Below, piece by piece: positions 28,243 through 35,956 of a DNA stretch of 64,000 bases. The notes under the pieces were generated by a model. That model saw nothing but the letters and a program-made list of their open reading frames with translations. It was not told the DNA's origin and ran no database searches. The position numbers and the translations under genes are program-made. Source of the stretch: Chryseobacterium sp. Bi04 (GTDB lineage Bacteria > Bacteroidota > Bacteroidia > Flavobacteriales > Weeksellaceae); NCBI RefSeq assembly GCF_918698085.1, contig NZ_CAKKLP010000005.1:124001-188000 (forward strand). The letters run 5' to 3'. How positions within the stretch are numbered: the stretch's first letter is position 1; every line of letters starts with the position of its first letter.

Positions 28243-28608
28243 ATGACCACTAGGAAAGAAAATTCAACAAATAATCACAATGAAATGTACTGGAAAAGCA
28301 ATTGTGGGCTGTCCGGTACTTTAGCAATAATAGGGGGAAGATGGAAAATTAACATCCTCGCCTACCTGCTCAATCACCCCAGGCTACGGTATTCTGAACT
28401 TAAAGAAAAGCTTGTTGGAATTTCCGAACGGGTATTGAGTGCCAAATTAAAAGAGCTTGAAAATGACGCTCTGATAGAAAAGATTGAATATGAAGGATTT
28501 CCTCCTAAGGTAGAGTACATTCTAACAGAAAAAGGAAAGTCTTTAAAAGAAATCTTTGATTTGATGGACCGTTGGGGAGATCAGGCCATCGAAAAACAAG
28601 ATAAATAA
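28243..28608 (+). CDS. HxlR-family winged-helix regulator
   Basis: 121 residues. A single cysteine near the N-terminus in SNCGLSGTLAIIGGRWKINIL matches the HxlR signature ('CP...l..igGkW...iL'). It is followed by RLRYSELKEKLVGISERVLSAKLKELE and the wing region GFPPKVEYILTEKG. Members often sense electrophiles or oxidants through that cysteine and control a neighbouring gene. The convergent DoxX gene is a possible but unproven target. Confidence 0.92.
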   Translation: MTTRKENSTNNHNEMYWKSNCGLSGTLAIIGGRWKINILAYLLNHPRLRYSELKEKLVGISERVLSAKLKELENDALIEKIEYEGFPPKVEYILTEKGKSLKEIFDLMDRWGDQAIEKQDK

Positions 28609-28637
28609 AAATAAGGAAGCTGTAATGGGTTGTTAAT

Positions 28638-28686
28638 TTTACACCACGAATACACGTATAAAATGTTCGCATATTCGTGGTGTAAA
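28638..28686. terminator. Large perfect inverted repeat between convergent genes
   Basis: TTTACACCACGAATA and its exact complement TATTCGTGGTGTAAA are separated by 19 nt, giving a 15-bp stem between the convergent HxlR and DoxX genes. It is probably a bidirectional terminator, although flanking T runs are short. Confidence 0.6.
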
Positions 28687-28730
28687 CTAAAAGGTTATCT
28701 TAATTTTAGGATGCGCTTTTACAATGCTGC

Positions 28731-29102
28731 TTAGACCATAATTTTAAAGTTCTTATCGAGGACCAGTAAAACAACTGAAATCATACACATCAGTAAAGAG
28801 TTGTAATAATGATTGTACTCATTGTGAGCCATGTGAGCAGTGAAAGCTCCTATGGCAAAAGGAAATAAATACAGTGCTGCTATATTTCTAAACTGAGGTT
28901 TACATAGGCCTACAACCAACATAACAACTCCCAATAATTCTAATACTCCTATAAGAATTGTCGAAGGCGTATTAAATCCTAAAGATTTCATACTTTGCAT
29001 CATAGAGGTCTTCTGAAAGACCTTATACAAAGAAGCATACCCAAAAACATACAGATAATAGGCATAGCCCGCCCAGTAAATAACGGTTTTTATAATTTCC
29101 AT
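28731..29102 (-). CDS. DoxX family membrane protein
   Basis: 123 residues with four predicted membrane helices. Matches DoxX/DoxD-like small proteins: GYASLYKVFQKTSMMQSMKS, then IGVLELLGVVMLVVGL and the conserved FAIGAFTAHMAHNE. Family members are linked to oxidoreductase or thiol stress functions, with little mechanism known. Convergent with HxlR and downstream of a Crp/Fnr gene on the same strand. Confidence 0.85.
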   Translation of the reverse strand: MEIIKTVIYWAGYAYYLYVFGYASLYKVFQKTSMMQSMKSLGFNTPSTILIGVLELLGVVMLVVGLCKPQFRNIAALYLFPFAIGAFTAHMAHNEYNHYYNSLLMCMISVVLLVLDKNFKIMV

Positions 29103-29324
29103 TTCTTTTTTTTACAAATTTCATAAAAAGAAATATTTTTCCTGTTTACTTACTAAATTGTAGGGAAAGGGAAATTTTGAAAAAAGAACAGGTCTCTATA
29201 GCAAAACTGAAAAAATGTTTTTTTTAACAGGGCTTTTCACCTTGAATTTCCTAAAGTAATTTTGAATCAAATCAGAAAACATTCAAAGCCTGTGAGTGAT
29301 AGTAACTAAGAAATTTGGAGTAAT

Positions 29325-30008
29325 TTACATGAAATTGGCTATCTGTGTCAACATTTTAAAATTGAGCAGCTGTATTTTCCGGCCTTCCATCAAGATAAGC
29401 TGATCTTTTTTAAAATCATGGAGTATGCGTGCCAATGTTTCATTTGCCGTACCGGCCATATTGGCTAAGTCTGCTCGGGATAATGTGATAAATACGTCGT
29501 CTTCTGCTCTGTTTCCTTTATATTTATTGTGTAAAATAAGGAGGCTCAGAGCCACCCGCTCTCTGACAGTACGCTGTGACAATACCGTCATCAAATTGGC
29601 CATCACACTGAACTCATGGCTTAAGCTTCTTAAAAGCAATCTTGAAAATACCACGGACGTATCCAGTAATTTGAGAAAGTCTTCTTTTGAAATAAATGAG
29701 ATCATTGAATTTTCAAGAGTCTGTGTGGTATCTCCATAACATTCATTACTTAAAATAGCTGAATATCCAAAAAACTCTCCTGAATTGTAAATATAAATGA
29801 TCTGCTCCCTCCCCTCATTATCTACTTTATACTTTTTTACTTTCCCTTCTTTTAAATAAAAAATACCACTGGGTATTGTTCCATCGGTAAATATCGCTTC
29901 ATTTTTGCGATAATTCCTGTTCTGCATCACGCCCTGAAGCAGCTCTTTATCACTGTCCGGCAATTCGTCAAAAAGGTATTGATTATTAAATATAAATTTT
30001 GAAATCAT
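29325..30008 (-). CDS. Crp/Fnr family transcription regulator
   Basis: 227 residues. The cyclic-nucleotide-binding-like beta barrel covers residues about 20-130, with GIFYLKEGKVKKYKV and GEFFGYSAIL. A dimerisation helix follows, then a winged helix containing LSRADLANMAGTANETLARIL. The N-terminal Cys cluster of oxygen-sensing FNR is absent, so it is not a classic iron-sulfur FNR. It is divergent from the gcvH operon with a perfect FNR-type palindrome in between, which suggests auto- and cross-regulation. Effector unknown; heme/NO-type DNR relatives are one option. Confidence 0.92.
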   Translation of the reverse strand: MISKFIFNNQYLFDELPDSDKELLQGVMQNRNYRKNEAIFTDGTIPSGIFYLKEGKVKKYKVDNEGREQIIYIYNSGEFFGYSAILSNECYGDTTQTLENSMISFISKEDFLKLLDTSVVFSRLLLRSLSHEFSVMANLMTVLSQRTVRERVALSLLILHNKYKGNRAEDDVFITLSRADLANMAGTANETLARILHDFKKDQLILMEGRKIQLLNFKMLTQIANFM

Positions 30009-30046
30009 AGATTAGAACAAAATTAAACAATTTTCAGCTATGCAAT

Positions 30047-30060
30047 TTGATTTAAATCAA
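30047..30060. promoter_or_regulatory. FNR/Crp-type operator palindrome
   Basis: TTGATTTAAATCAA matches the FNR-family consensus TTGAT-N4-ATCAA at every fixed base and extends outward by one further T/A pair. It lies between the divergent Crp/Fnr gene and gcvH. A -7-like TACTTTTA at 30105 would place its centre near -66 of the gcvH transcript, a classic activator position. Confidence 0.75.
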
Positions 30061-30143
30061 ATTTTATCACAATCTAGATCATCATAAGTCTCAGCTAAAC
30101 GATCTACTTTTACACCGGCAATTAAATAAAAGAATTATAAAAA

Positions 30144-30524
30144 ATGAAGATTCCTGAAAACCTCTTGTATACAGAGGACCATGAATGGGTGAGATTAGAA
30201 AATAATACGGCATACATTGGAATTACTGATTTTGCGCAACGTGAATTAGGTGATATAGTCTATATTGAAATCGAGACGCTGGGAGAAAATTTAAAACAGC
30301 ATGAAGTATTTGGAAGCGTGGAAGCCGTAAAGACTGTATCAGACCTTTTCCTGCCTGTGCCCGGTGAAATACTGGAGATCAATCCCAAACTGGAAGCCAA
30401 CCCGGAACTTGTGAATACCGATCCTTATGGAGAAGGCTGGATGATCAAAATCAGAATCGAAAATATTTTTGATACAGAAGGTTTACTGAGAGCTAAGTCA
30501 TATGCATCATTAATTGGCAGATAA
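30144..30524 (+). CDS. gcvH: Glycine cleavage H-like lipoyl carrier protein
   Basis: 126 residues, standard H-protein length. It begins MKIPENLLYTEDHEWVRLEN and has the lipoyl-lysine segment GSVEAVKTVSDLFLPVPGEI and the C-terminal GEGWMIKIRI. H-protein carries the aminomethyl group between P-, T- and L-proteins. No gcvT, gcvP or lpd is nearby. The gene is instead under a Crp/Fnr regulator and followed by a divergent H-like paralogue, so it may serve a separate lipoyl-carrier role. Confidence 0.92.
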   Translation: MKIPENLLYTEDHEWVRLENNTAYIGITDFAQRELGDIVYIEIETLGENLKQHEVFGSVEAVKTVSDLFLPVPGEILEINPKLEANPELVNTDPYGEGWMIKIRIENIFDTEGLLRAKSYASLIGR

Positions 30525-30570
30525 CTCTAATAACCAGGAAAACAACATTCATAAAATAAATTTGATTCCT

Positions 30571-30942
30571 ATGCTTATTCCTAAGAATCTTTATTATACT
30601 AAAAATCATTTATGGTTAAGAAAAATAGGATTGTATGATTTCTGCATAGGAATTACTGATTTTGCCCAGAAAGAAATTGGTGAAATCAATCTTATTGAAA
30701 TTAATTTGGAGGAAGATACCATAGGAGAAAAGAATCCATGGGGCTTTGTTTATGGAACTCACAAAACTTTTCCCCTTATTTTGCCCGGTGAATTTACCAT
30801 TACAGATGTCAATATCATGCTGAACGAAAAGCCTTCACATATTAATATAGCTCCTTATAGTTATTGGTTTTTGAGTATTTCAGCCGATATTTGCACCAGT
30901 GAATTTTTGACCCATAAAGAATATATTCAACTTATCAAATGA
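30571..30942 (+). CDS. Divergent GcvH-like protein, lipoyl site altered
   Basis: 123 residues from the ATG at 30571, which aligns MLIPKNLYYTKNHLWLR with the GcvH start. A TTG start at 30514 would overlap gcvH and is not needed. It keeps the IGITDFAQKEIGEI fold core. However, where gcvH has VEAVKTVSD this protein has VYGTHKTFP, so the lipoyl lysine is missing or shifted by one residue. It overlaps the methyltransferase gene by 4 bp. It may be a degenerate partner or scaffold of the true H-protein; function is inference. Confidence 0.8.
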   Translation: MLIPKNLYYTKNHLWLRKIGLYDFCIGITDFAQKEIGEINLIEINLEEDTIGEKNPWGFVYGTHKTFPLILPGEFTITDVNIMLNEKPSHINIAPYSYWFLSISADICTSEFLTHKEYIQLIK

Positions 30943-31535
30943 TTTTTAATGATCTCAAATTAAATATTGATGTTAAAGACAGTACTTTTAATGAACTTTA
31001 TCCAAGTCATATAAAAGAGCTGGCAAGCCGTCATTGGACACCCATTGCTGTTGCAAAGATAGCCGCCGAATATCTCGCCCAGAAGCCTGATACTAAAATA
31101 CTGGATATTGGAGCCGGTGTCGGAAAGTTTTGCCTGGTGGGGGCAGCTTCTACCAAAGGGATGTTTTTCGGTGTTGAACAAAGAGCTTCCCTCACGAAGA
31201 TCTCAAAAAAGATAGCTTCCCGTAATAAAATCGATAATGTAGAGTTTATTCATGCCAATATCAATGAAATTTCCTTTTTGGATTATGATGCCTTCTACTT
31301 TTTTAATTCTTTTTATGAAAATATAGATACCACATGTTTAATAGACAATACAGTGATGCCGGAGAAAGATTTATATTATGCTTATTCGGACTACGTAAAG
31401 GAACAGCTTGATAAAACTCCTGTAGGTACCCGTCTGGTTACGTATTGGAGTAAATGGGATGAGATTCCTAGCAGTTTTGATATCGTGGGTACCGACTGTA
31501 ATGGATTACTGAACTTCTGGAAGAAAACAGTATAA
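30939..31535 (+). CDS. Class I SAM-dependent methyltransferase-like protein
   Basis: 198 residues. Motif I is ILDIGAGVGKFCLVGA, the ribose-binding acidic residue lies in FFGVEQRASL, and FIHANINEISFLDYD fits the adenine-binding strand, followed by AFYFFNSFYEN in the motif IV position. The substrate is unknown. It is translationally coupled to the H-like gene (4-bp overlap), which suggests action on, or with, the lipoyl-carrier pair. It ends in a strong terminator. Confidence 0.82.
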   Translation: MIFNDLKLNIDVKDSTFNELYPSHIKELASRHWTPIAVAKIAAEYLAQKPDTKILDIGAGVGKFCLVGAASTKGMFFGVEQRASLTKISKKIASRNKIDNVEFIHANINEISFLDYDAFYFFNSFYENIDTTCLIDNTVMPEKDLYYAYSDYVKEQLDKTPVGTRLVTYWSKWDEIPSSFDIVGTDCNGLLNFWKKTV

Positions 31536-31698
31536 TCAATTCCGAAATGAATGGAGCCTGTCTAATGACAGCAGGTTACCCCAATTCAGAAAGTAGATGA
31601 TCACTAAGATTCTCTATAGATTCTCTGATTACAACTGACAAATCAGCAATAAAGGTAGTATTACCAATATGCGGTCTGGATATTATATATTTTTTTGG

Positions 31699-31736
31699 AG
31701 TATTACTACGATCTTTTTTGTAGTAATACTTTTTTT
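31699..31736 (+). terminator. Terminator of the gcvH operon region
   Basis: Perfect 11-bp stem AGTATTACTAC / GTAGTAATACT followed by six T. It lies 164 bp downstream of the methyltransferase stop and just before a pseudogene. Confidence 0.85.
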
Positions 31737-31762
31737 CTCAGAGAAATATCTTACTTATCACG

Positions 31763-32044
31763 ATGTCTCTTTACAAAATTGAAGGCTTTTATTGTATACC
31801 TATTCCTTTAACTGAGGAGTGGCTAATTAGGTTTGGCTTTGAAAATAATGACGGAGAAAAGTATAATCCGAATGATGAATAGGTAGAGCAATTTGAATAT
31901 ACATTAGATATCATAGAGCTTTCATATGCAAACCGTCTAAAGGCTGGATAATCAAGTTGGGAAATTATGATGATGAGATACGTACACCAGCTCCAAAACC
32001 TTTTCTTCGCACTTAAAGGAAAAGGGTTAACAGTAAGCAAATAG
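31763..32044 (+). pseudogene. Decayed phage-type hypothetical gene with two in-frame stops
   Basis: A 94-codon frame from ATG to TAG reads IPIPLTEEWLIRFGFE early and YVHQLQNLFFALKGKGLTVS at the end. These match the start and end of a small protein common in Bacteroidetes prophages. TAG at 31880 and TAA at 31949 interrupt it. Frame and spacing are otherwise intact, so decay is by nonsense mutation and recent. Confidence 0.75.
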
Positions 32045-32117
32045 TTTTCAAATAGTTTTTAAGGAATCCCATAATTATTTTGTATAATATTTTCCTTTCT
32101 TTGACCAAAATTATGAA

Positions 32118-32477
32118 ATGAAAAAAATTGTCTTTATATTGGGACTTGCCTGTTATTCATGTGGAGATAAATATGAAGGTCAAATTATTTATAAGACAAC
32201 AATTCCTTCATACATGATTAGTAATATTACCAAGTCCGATATAGATATAGAAGCCGACACAGATAGACAAGCAAAAATTCAATTTGTTACGAGGGCTACA
32301 ATTTATAATAATGTTTCCCCTTACATTCAATCGGAATTTATTACCGGATCCTTGCTAAAAAACAAGAGGGGTATAAGTTATTTACTAGATCAGAATACAA
32401 TTGACAGCATAAATATATCAATTAAAAGAATTACAGCACATAGAAACGGCTATTTCAATCCGTATAAACAAAAGTAA
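32118..32477 (+). CDS. Small putative lipoprotein
   Basis: 119 residues. MKKIVFILGLACYSCGDK has a short hydrophobic stretch and a Cys-containing SCGDK lipobox-like end. The mature part is strand-rich (GQIIYKTTIPSYMI, QIQFVTRAT-like). No family is recognised. It is preceded by the decayed phage-type gene and followed by a shared terminator. Confidence 0.6.
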   Translation: MKKIVFILGLACYSCGDKYEGQIIYKTTIPSYMISNITKSDIDIEADTDRQAKIQFVTRATIYNNVSPYIQSEFITGSLLKNKRGISYLLDQNTIDSINISIKRITAHRNGYFNPYKQK

Positions 32478-32488
32478 GCCCCAATTAG

Positions 32489-32525
32489 ACTGCCCACAAA
32501 AAGTTAAACACTTTTTAAGGGCAGT
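32489..32525. terminator. Two-level stem between convergent genes
   Basis: ACTGCCC / GGGCAGT encloses AAAAAGT / ACTTTTT, a two-part stem located between convergent small genes. Probably a bidirectional terminator. Confidence 0.65.
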
Positions 32526-32547
32526 TTACAAAGAGAAGGCATAAATT

Positions 32548-32760
32548 TTAAATTCTTGAATGTTTAAGTGTAAATTTTTTGAACCTACTACCATACATCA
32601 ATTTGAGACGATCACAACATTCATTAAATAACTCGTGATCTTCATCCCATTCATCTTCCGGGTTCAATTGTAAAAATCCATAGATTTTCCCGTCCACATC
32701 TAAAACATCTAAATAATGTTTCGTTTCCTTTCCATTTTTAATGGTTCTATAAATTATCAT
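32548..32760 (-). CDS. Small hypothetical protein (70 aa)
   Basis: 70 residues from ATG: MIIYRTIKNGKETKHYLDVL, then an acidic middle (DEWDEDHELF) and a basic end (FKKFTLKHSRI). Cytosolic, with no motif. It has good coding-like composition and a well-placed terminator, so is probably real, perhaps the small partner of an accessory gene pair. Confidence 0.5.
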   Translation of the reverse strand: MIIYRTIKNGKETKHYLDVLDVDGKIYGFLQLNPEDEWDEDHELFNECCDRLKLMYGSRFKKFTLKHSRI

Positions 32761-32895
32761 TTGTTAAATTTCCCACTGTTATAAGGTACTATCTCTAATA
32801 TAGTGATTTAGATAAGAAAAACAAATAGTTATATAGGATATTTTTATATTTTTTTGGAGGGCAGCGGATTTTCTTTCTTAATCACCTCTTGCATC

Positions 32896-33000
32896 TTATC
32901 CACTTCCTTTATACGTATGATATTTTAATGCTAACTTTTCATCGTCAGCCATGAGGTTGCTAAAATACTTGATGATGTAACTGGCAGTTTCTTTGTCCAT
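32896..33000 (-). pseudogene. Truncated gene start (34 codons)
   Basis: MDKETASYIIKYFSNLMADD followed by EKLALKYHTYKGSG and a stop. The sequence resembles the N-terminus of a larger helical protein that I associate with Chryseobacterium genomes, and ends abruptly, so a truncated remnant is likely. A small intact peptide cannot be excluded. Confidence 0.35.
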
Positions 33001-33053
33001 ACTTAGTAAATATAGTCAATGCAGAACCTTTTACAAATATTTTTGCCATTGAT

Positions 33054-34100
33054 CTATTTTAAATTCGTTGTAAAGAAACTTTCCAATTTATCAAATGGAA
33101 TCACATTTACTTTATCATACAGATCTACGTGAACTGCATTTGGAATGATCATTAATTCTTTCGGTTCATTTGCAGACTTAAATATATCTTCACTGAAATA
33201 TCTTGAATGTGCGTTTTCACCGGCAATCATAAGTATAGATCTTGGCGAAATTTCTTTCACGTAAGTCAATATCGGCATATTCATAAACGATAACGGATTA
33301 GTTAGCAACCATGCTCCGTTTGAGTTCACAGAATTTACATGAAAGCCTCGTGGTGTTCTGTAATAGTCAAAATATTCTTTTACAAATTGTGGCTCGTCAC
33401 CTTTCAGCGATTCCGGCAGATTTCTTGGTCCATTGGCAGGCTTTCCGTTTTCAGCGTCTTTCCAACGTTGCTGGCCTAAATCTTCCAATGTTTTAGTGCG
33501 TTGTTCTGATGTTACAGAGTCGCTGTATCCTTTCGACATCAGTCTTGTCATATCATACAGACTTGTTGTGGCAACGGCTCTCACTCGTTTATCAATTGCA
33601 GTGGCGTTTAATGCAAATCCTCCAAAACCACAAATCCCAATAATCCCAATTTTATTCCTGTCAATGTTTTTCTGTAACCCTAAAAAGTCAACTGCAGCAC
33701 TGAAATCCTCCGTATTAATTTCCGGTGAAGCTACATTTCTGGGTTCGCCGCCACTTTCGCCAGTATAAGATGGATCAAATGCCACAACGGCAAAACCACG
33801 TTCAGCCATCTGGTTTGCATATAATCCTGATGATTGCTGCTTTACGGCGCCAAAAGGTCCGCTAATAGCCAATGCTGCTAATTTTTCATTTCCTGCCCTT
33901 TTTGGCAGGTATAAATCGCCACTCAATGTAATGCCATAACGGTTTTTGAAAGTTATTTTTTGACGGGTTACCTTATCGCTTAATTTAAATGTATAATGTT
34001 CTTTTGATGTATTCATTTCTGAAGGTATTGATTTCCTCTGGGCCAAAGTATGGGTGAACAAAAGCACGGCAGCTATCGATAATAATTTTATGGTATTCAT
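33054..34100 (-). CDS. Secreted alpha/beta hydrolase (dienelactone-hydrolase-like)
   Basis: 348 residues with a signal peptide (MNTIKLLSIAAVLLFTHTLA). Hydrolase features: SGDLYLPKR, the nucleophile elbow GICGFGG with Cys in place of Ser, AVATTSLYDMTR, ILMIAGENAHSRYFSED (acid) and PNAVHVDLYDK (His). A Cys nucleophile is known in dienelactone hydrolases and some relatives. It lies 7 bp downstream of the carboxymuconolactone decarboxylase-like gene, within an AraC-linked cluster. Confidence 0.88.
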   Translation of the reverse strand: MNTIKLLSIAAVLLFTHTLAQRKSIPSEMNTSKEHYTFKLSDKVTRQKITFKNRYGITLSGDLYLPKRAGNEKLAALAISGPFGAVKQQSSGLYANQMAERGFAVVAFDPSYTGESGGEPRNVASPEINTEDFSAAVDFLGLQKNIDRNKIGIIGICGFGGFALNATAIDKRVRAVATTSLYDMTRLMSKGYSDSVTSEQRTKTLEDLGQQRWKDAENGKPANGPRNLPESLKGDEPQFVKEYFDYYRTPRGFHVNSVNSNGAWLLTNPLSFMNMPILTYVKEISPRSILMIAGENAHSRYFSEDIFKSANEPKELMIIPNAVHVDLYDKVNVIPFDKLESFFTTNLK

Positions 34101-34107
34101 GTATTCA

Positions 34108-34770
34108 TTATTTGTTGATTATAGTCTCTACAACTGTTGCTAAAACAATAAGTTGATCATCAGTAATTCCGGTATTCCTGCCCATAGCGATGTGAGATTT
34201 CAATTGCGGTTCTACTCCTTTCATTGAAGATAAAGCTGCAATGGTAATGAGTTCTCTTTGCTGATGAGTAAGAACATCACTTGCAAAAATATCGGCAAAT
34301 AAATGTTCTTTTAAAAACGCATCAATTCTTGGTGCAAATTCGCCAAATCCCGGAGCAGGCTTTATTTGTGGCGTATTAGTTAAAACTTCCAATACTTTTC
34401 TTCCCTGTTCATATTTATCAGGTGGATTATTTTCGGTAATAATTTTTTCACCTTCACTATCTGCTATTCCTTTGGCTTTTCGATCTTCAACAACCGTTTT
34501 AAATGCATTAATTGCATTAAGACTTCGTGGAAAACCACAGTATGCATACAATTGTACCAGTTCCTCTTTTATTTCATTAATGGTCAATCCATTATCCAGT
34601 CCTTCATTTAATTGGAGTTGAAGGTCTTCCAGGTTTCCTATTGCTGTTAATGCAGAGATTTTCACCAAACTCTGCTGCCGGCTATCCAGTCCTTTTTTAA
34701 TTTGTGCGTTCATAATTGTTGCGCTTAAAATGATTACAAAAAAAGTGGGTATATACTTCCAATTCTTCAT
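34108..34770 (-). CDS. Exported carboxymuconolactone decarboxylase-family protein (AhpD-like fold)
   Basis: 220 residues with a signal-like start (MKNWKYIPTFFVIILSATIM). Two CMD repeats: residues about 30-100, with ELVQLYAYCGFPRSLNAI, and residues about 140-215, with QRELITIAALSSMKGVEPQL and HIAMGRNTGITDDQL. The cysteine of the first repeat sits where AhpD-like thiol chemistry occurs. It overlaps the cupin gene by 4 bp, a common CMD-cupin pair in oxidative or quinone detoxification loci. Confidence 0.88.
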   Translation of the reverse strand: MKNWKYIPTFFVIILSATIMNAQIKKGLDSRQQSLVKISALTAIGNLEDLQLQLNEGLDNGLTINEIKEELVQLYAYCGFPRSLNAINAFKTVVEDRKAKGIADSEGEKIITENNPPDKYEQGRKVLEVLTNTPQIKPAPGFGEFAPRIDAFLKEHLFADIFASDVLTHQQRELITIAALSSMKGVEPQLKSHIAMGRNTGITDDQLIVLATVVETIINK

Positions 34771-35198
34771 CCTTTTTTAATCTGCTTATTAGCCTCACTG
34801 TATTCTTCATCAGTTACAGGTTCAAGCCAGACATTTTCATTCGTTATCGGATTACATGTAACACCGAGATGGGAAAACCAGCTTTTTGCCGTTGCTCCGT
34901 GCCAATGCTCCACATCAGGTGCAATTTCTACAATATCTCCTGACTTCAGATGTATGGCACGCTTTCCTTTTTCCTGATACAATCCTTCACCGCCTACGAC
35001 AATTAAAATCTGTCCTCCAGTGTGCTTATGCCAGTTGTTTCTACAGCCGGGTTCAAAGGTTACGTTTGAAAGGGGCACATTTAAATCCTTCTCTGTAGTA
35101 AGCATTGCCAGGTAAGATTTACCTGTAAAATATGGTGCATATTCAGTATTTTCTTCACCCGTAGGAAAATCGCTTATTTTGGGAATTTCTGTTTTCAT
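34767..35198 (-). CDS. Cupin-domain protein
   Basis: 143 residues. Cupin motif 1: CRNNWHKHTGGQILIVVGGE (metal-binding His and Gly). Motif 2: GDIVEIAPDVEHWHGA. Small single-domain cupins beside CMD-type proteins are frequent in detoxification or lactone metabolism operons. Cytosolic; substrate unknown. Confidence 0.92.
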   Translation of the reverse strand: MKTEIPKISDFPTGEENTEYAPYFTGKSYLAMLTTEKDLNVPLSNVTFEPGCRNNWHKHTGGQILIVVGGEGLYQEKGKRAIHLKSGDIVEIAPDVEHWHGATAKSWFSHLGVTCNPITNENVWLEPVTDEEYSEANKQIKKG

Positions 35199-35274
35199 AT
35201 TTTTTTATTTTTATTATTGACGGTGTATAAACCGAAAATATGGGTTACCAATTGCCTGACGCTTAATTTTTGAT

Positions 35275-35871
35275 TTAGGAGTAAATATCTTTAAGAAATT
35301 TTGCAGGTATTCCACCGACAATGCTATTGTCGGGAACATTTTTAGACACCACCGCTCCGGCTGCTACAACTGCATTCTCACCAATTGTCACACCAGGTAA
35401 TATGGTCGCGTTGGCACCGATCCATGCATTTTTTTTGATAAGGATAGGTTTGCCAATCAGTCCTTTTCTATCTTGAGGGTTTAACGGATGGTTTTCGGTA
35501 ATAAGGCTGACTTTTGGACCAATTAAGACATCATCCTCAATCGTAATTCCACCTAATGCTAAAAATGTACAGTCAAAATTAATAAAGACATTTTTTCCAA
35601 TGCTGATGTGCTTGCCGTAATTGATGTAAATTGGTGTGAATACGGCAACATCCTGAATTTCTTTATTTAAAATCCTGCTTAATAGCTGCGTAATTTCCTC
35701 CGGGTCCGAAGAAGCATTCATCTGTATAAGTAATGCTTTCACAGCAAATGCTTCCTCTCTTAGTCTGGCTATTTGTAAATCGTTGGGAAATATTGTTTCA
35801 CCAGCTAAAAGCCGTTCAAAAATATCTTTCTGAACAGAAGTAGAATCGGGGATGTTGTTTGAATCTGACAT
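35275..35871 (-). CDS. Hexapeptide-repeat O-acetyltransferase (maltose/galactoside acetyltransferase-like)
   Basis: 198 residues, a left-handed beta-helix enzyme. Repeats include NYGKHISIGKNVFINFDCTF, ITIEDDVLIGPKVSLIT with catalytic His in ENHPLN, and IGANATILPGVTIGENAVV. Uses acetyl-CoA to acetylate a sugar or small molecule. Its position between AraC and the cupin-CMD-hydrolase genes suggests co-regulation. Confidence 0.92.
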   Translation of the reverse strand: MSDSNNIPDSTSVQKDIFERLLAGETIFPNDLQIARLREEAFAVKALLIQMNASSDPEEITQLLSRILNKEIQDVAVFTPIYINYGKHISIGKNVFINFDCTFLALGGITIEDDVLIGPKVSLITENHPLNPQDRKGLIGKPILIKKNAWIGANATILPGVTIGENAVVAAGAVVSKNVPDNSIVGGIPAKFLKDIYS

Positions 35872-35956
35872 TGTATTTGGATTTGATTACCAAGTACAAA
35901 GTTAATACCTCCTTTGAGCAAAGTGGTAATGATTATCAAACCAAAGATTAAGAAAA

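Noticed and set aside
28050..28250. 66-codon minus-strand frame upstream of the HxlR gene
   Set aside because: It overlaps the HxlR start region, has no clear ribosome site or family, and lies in a regulatory gap; kept only as a possible remnant in the intergenic note.
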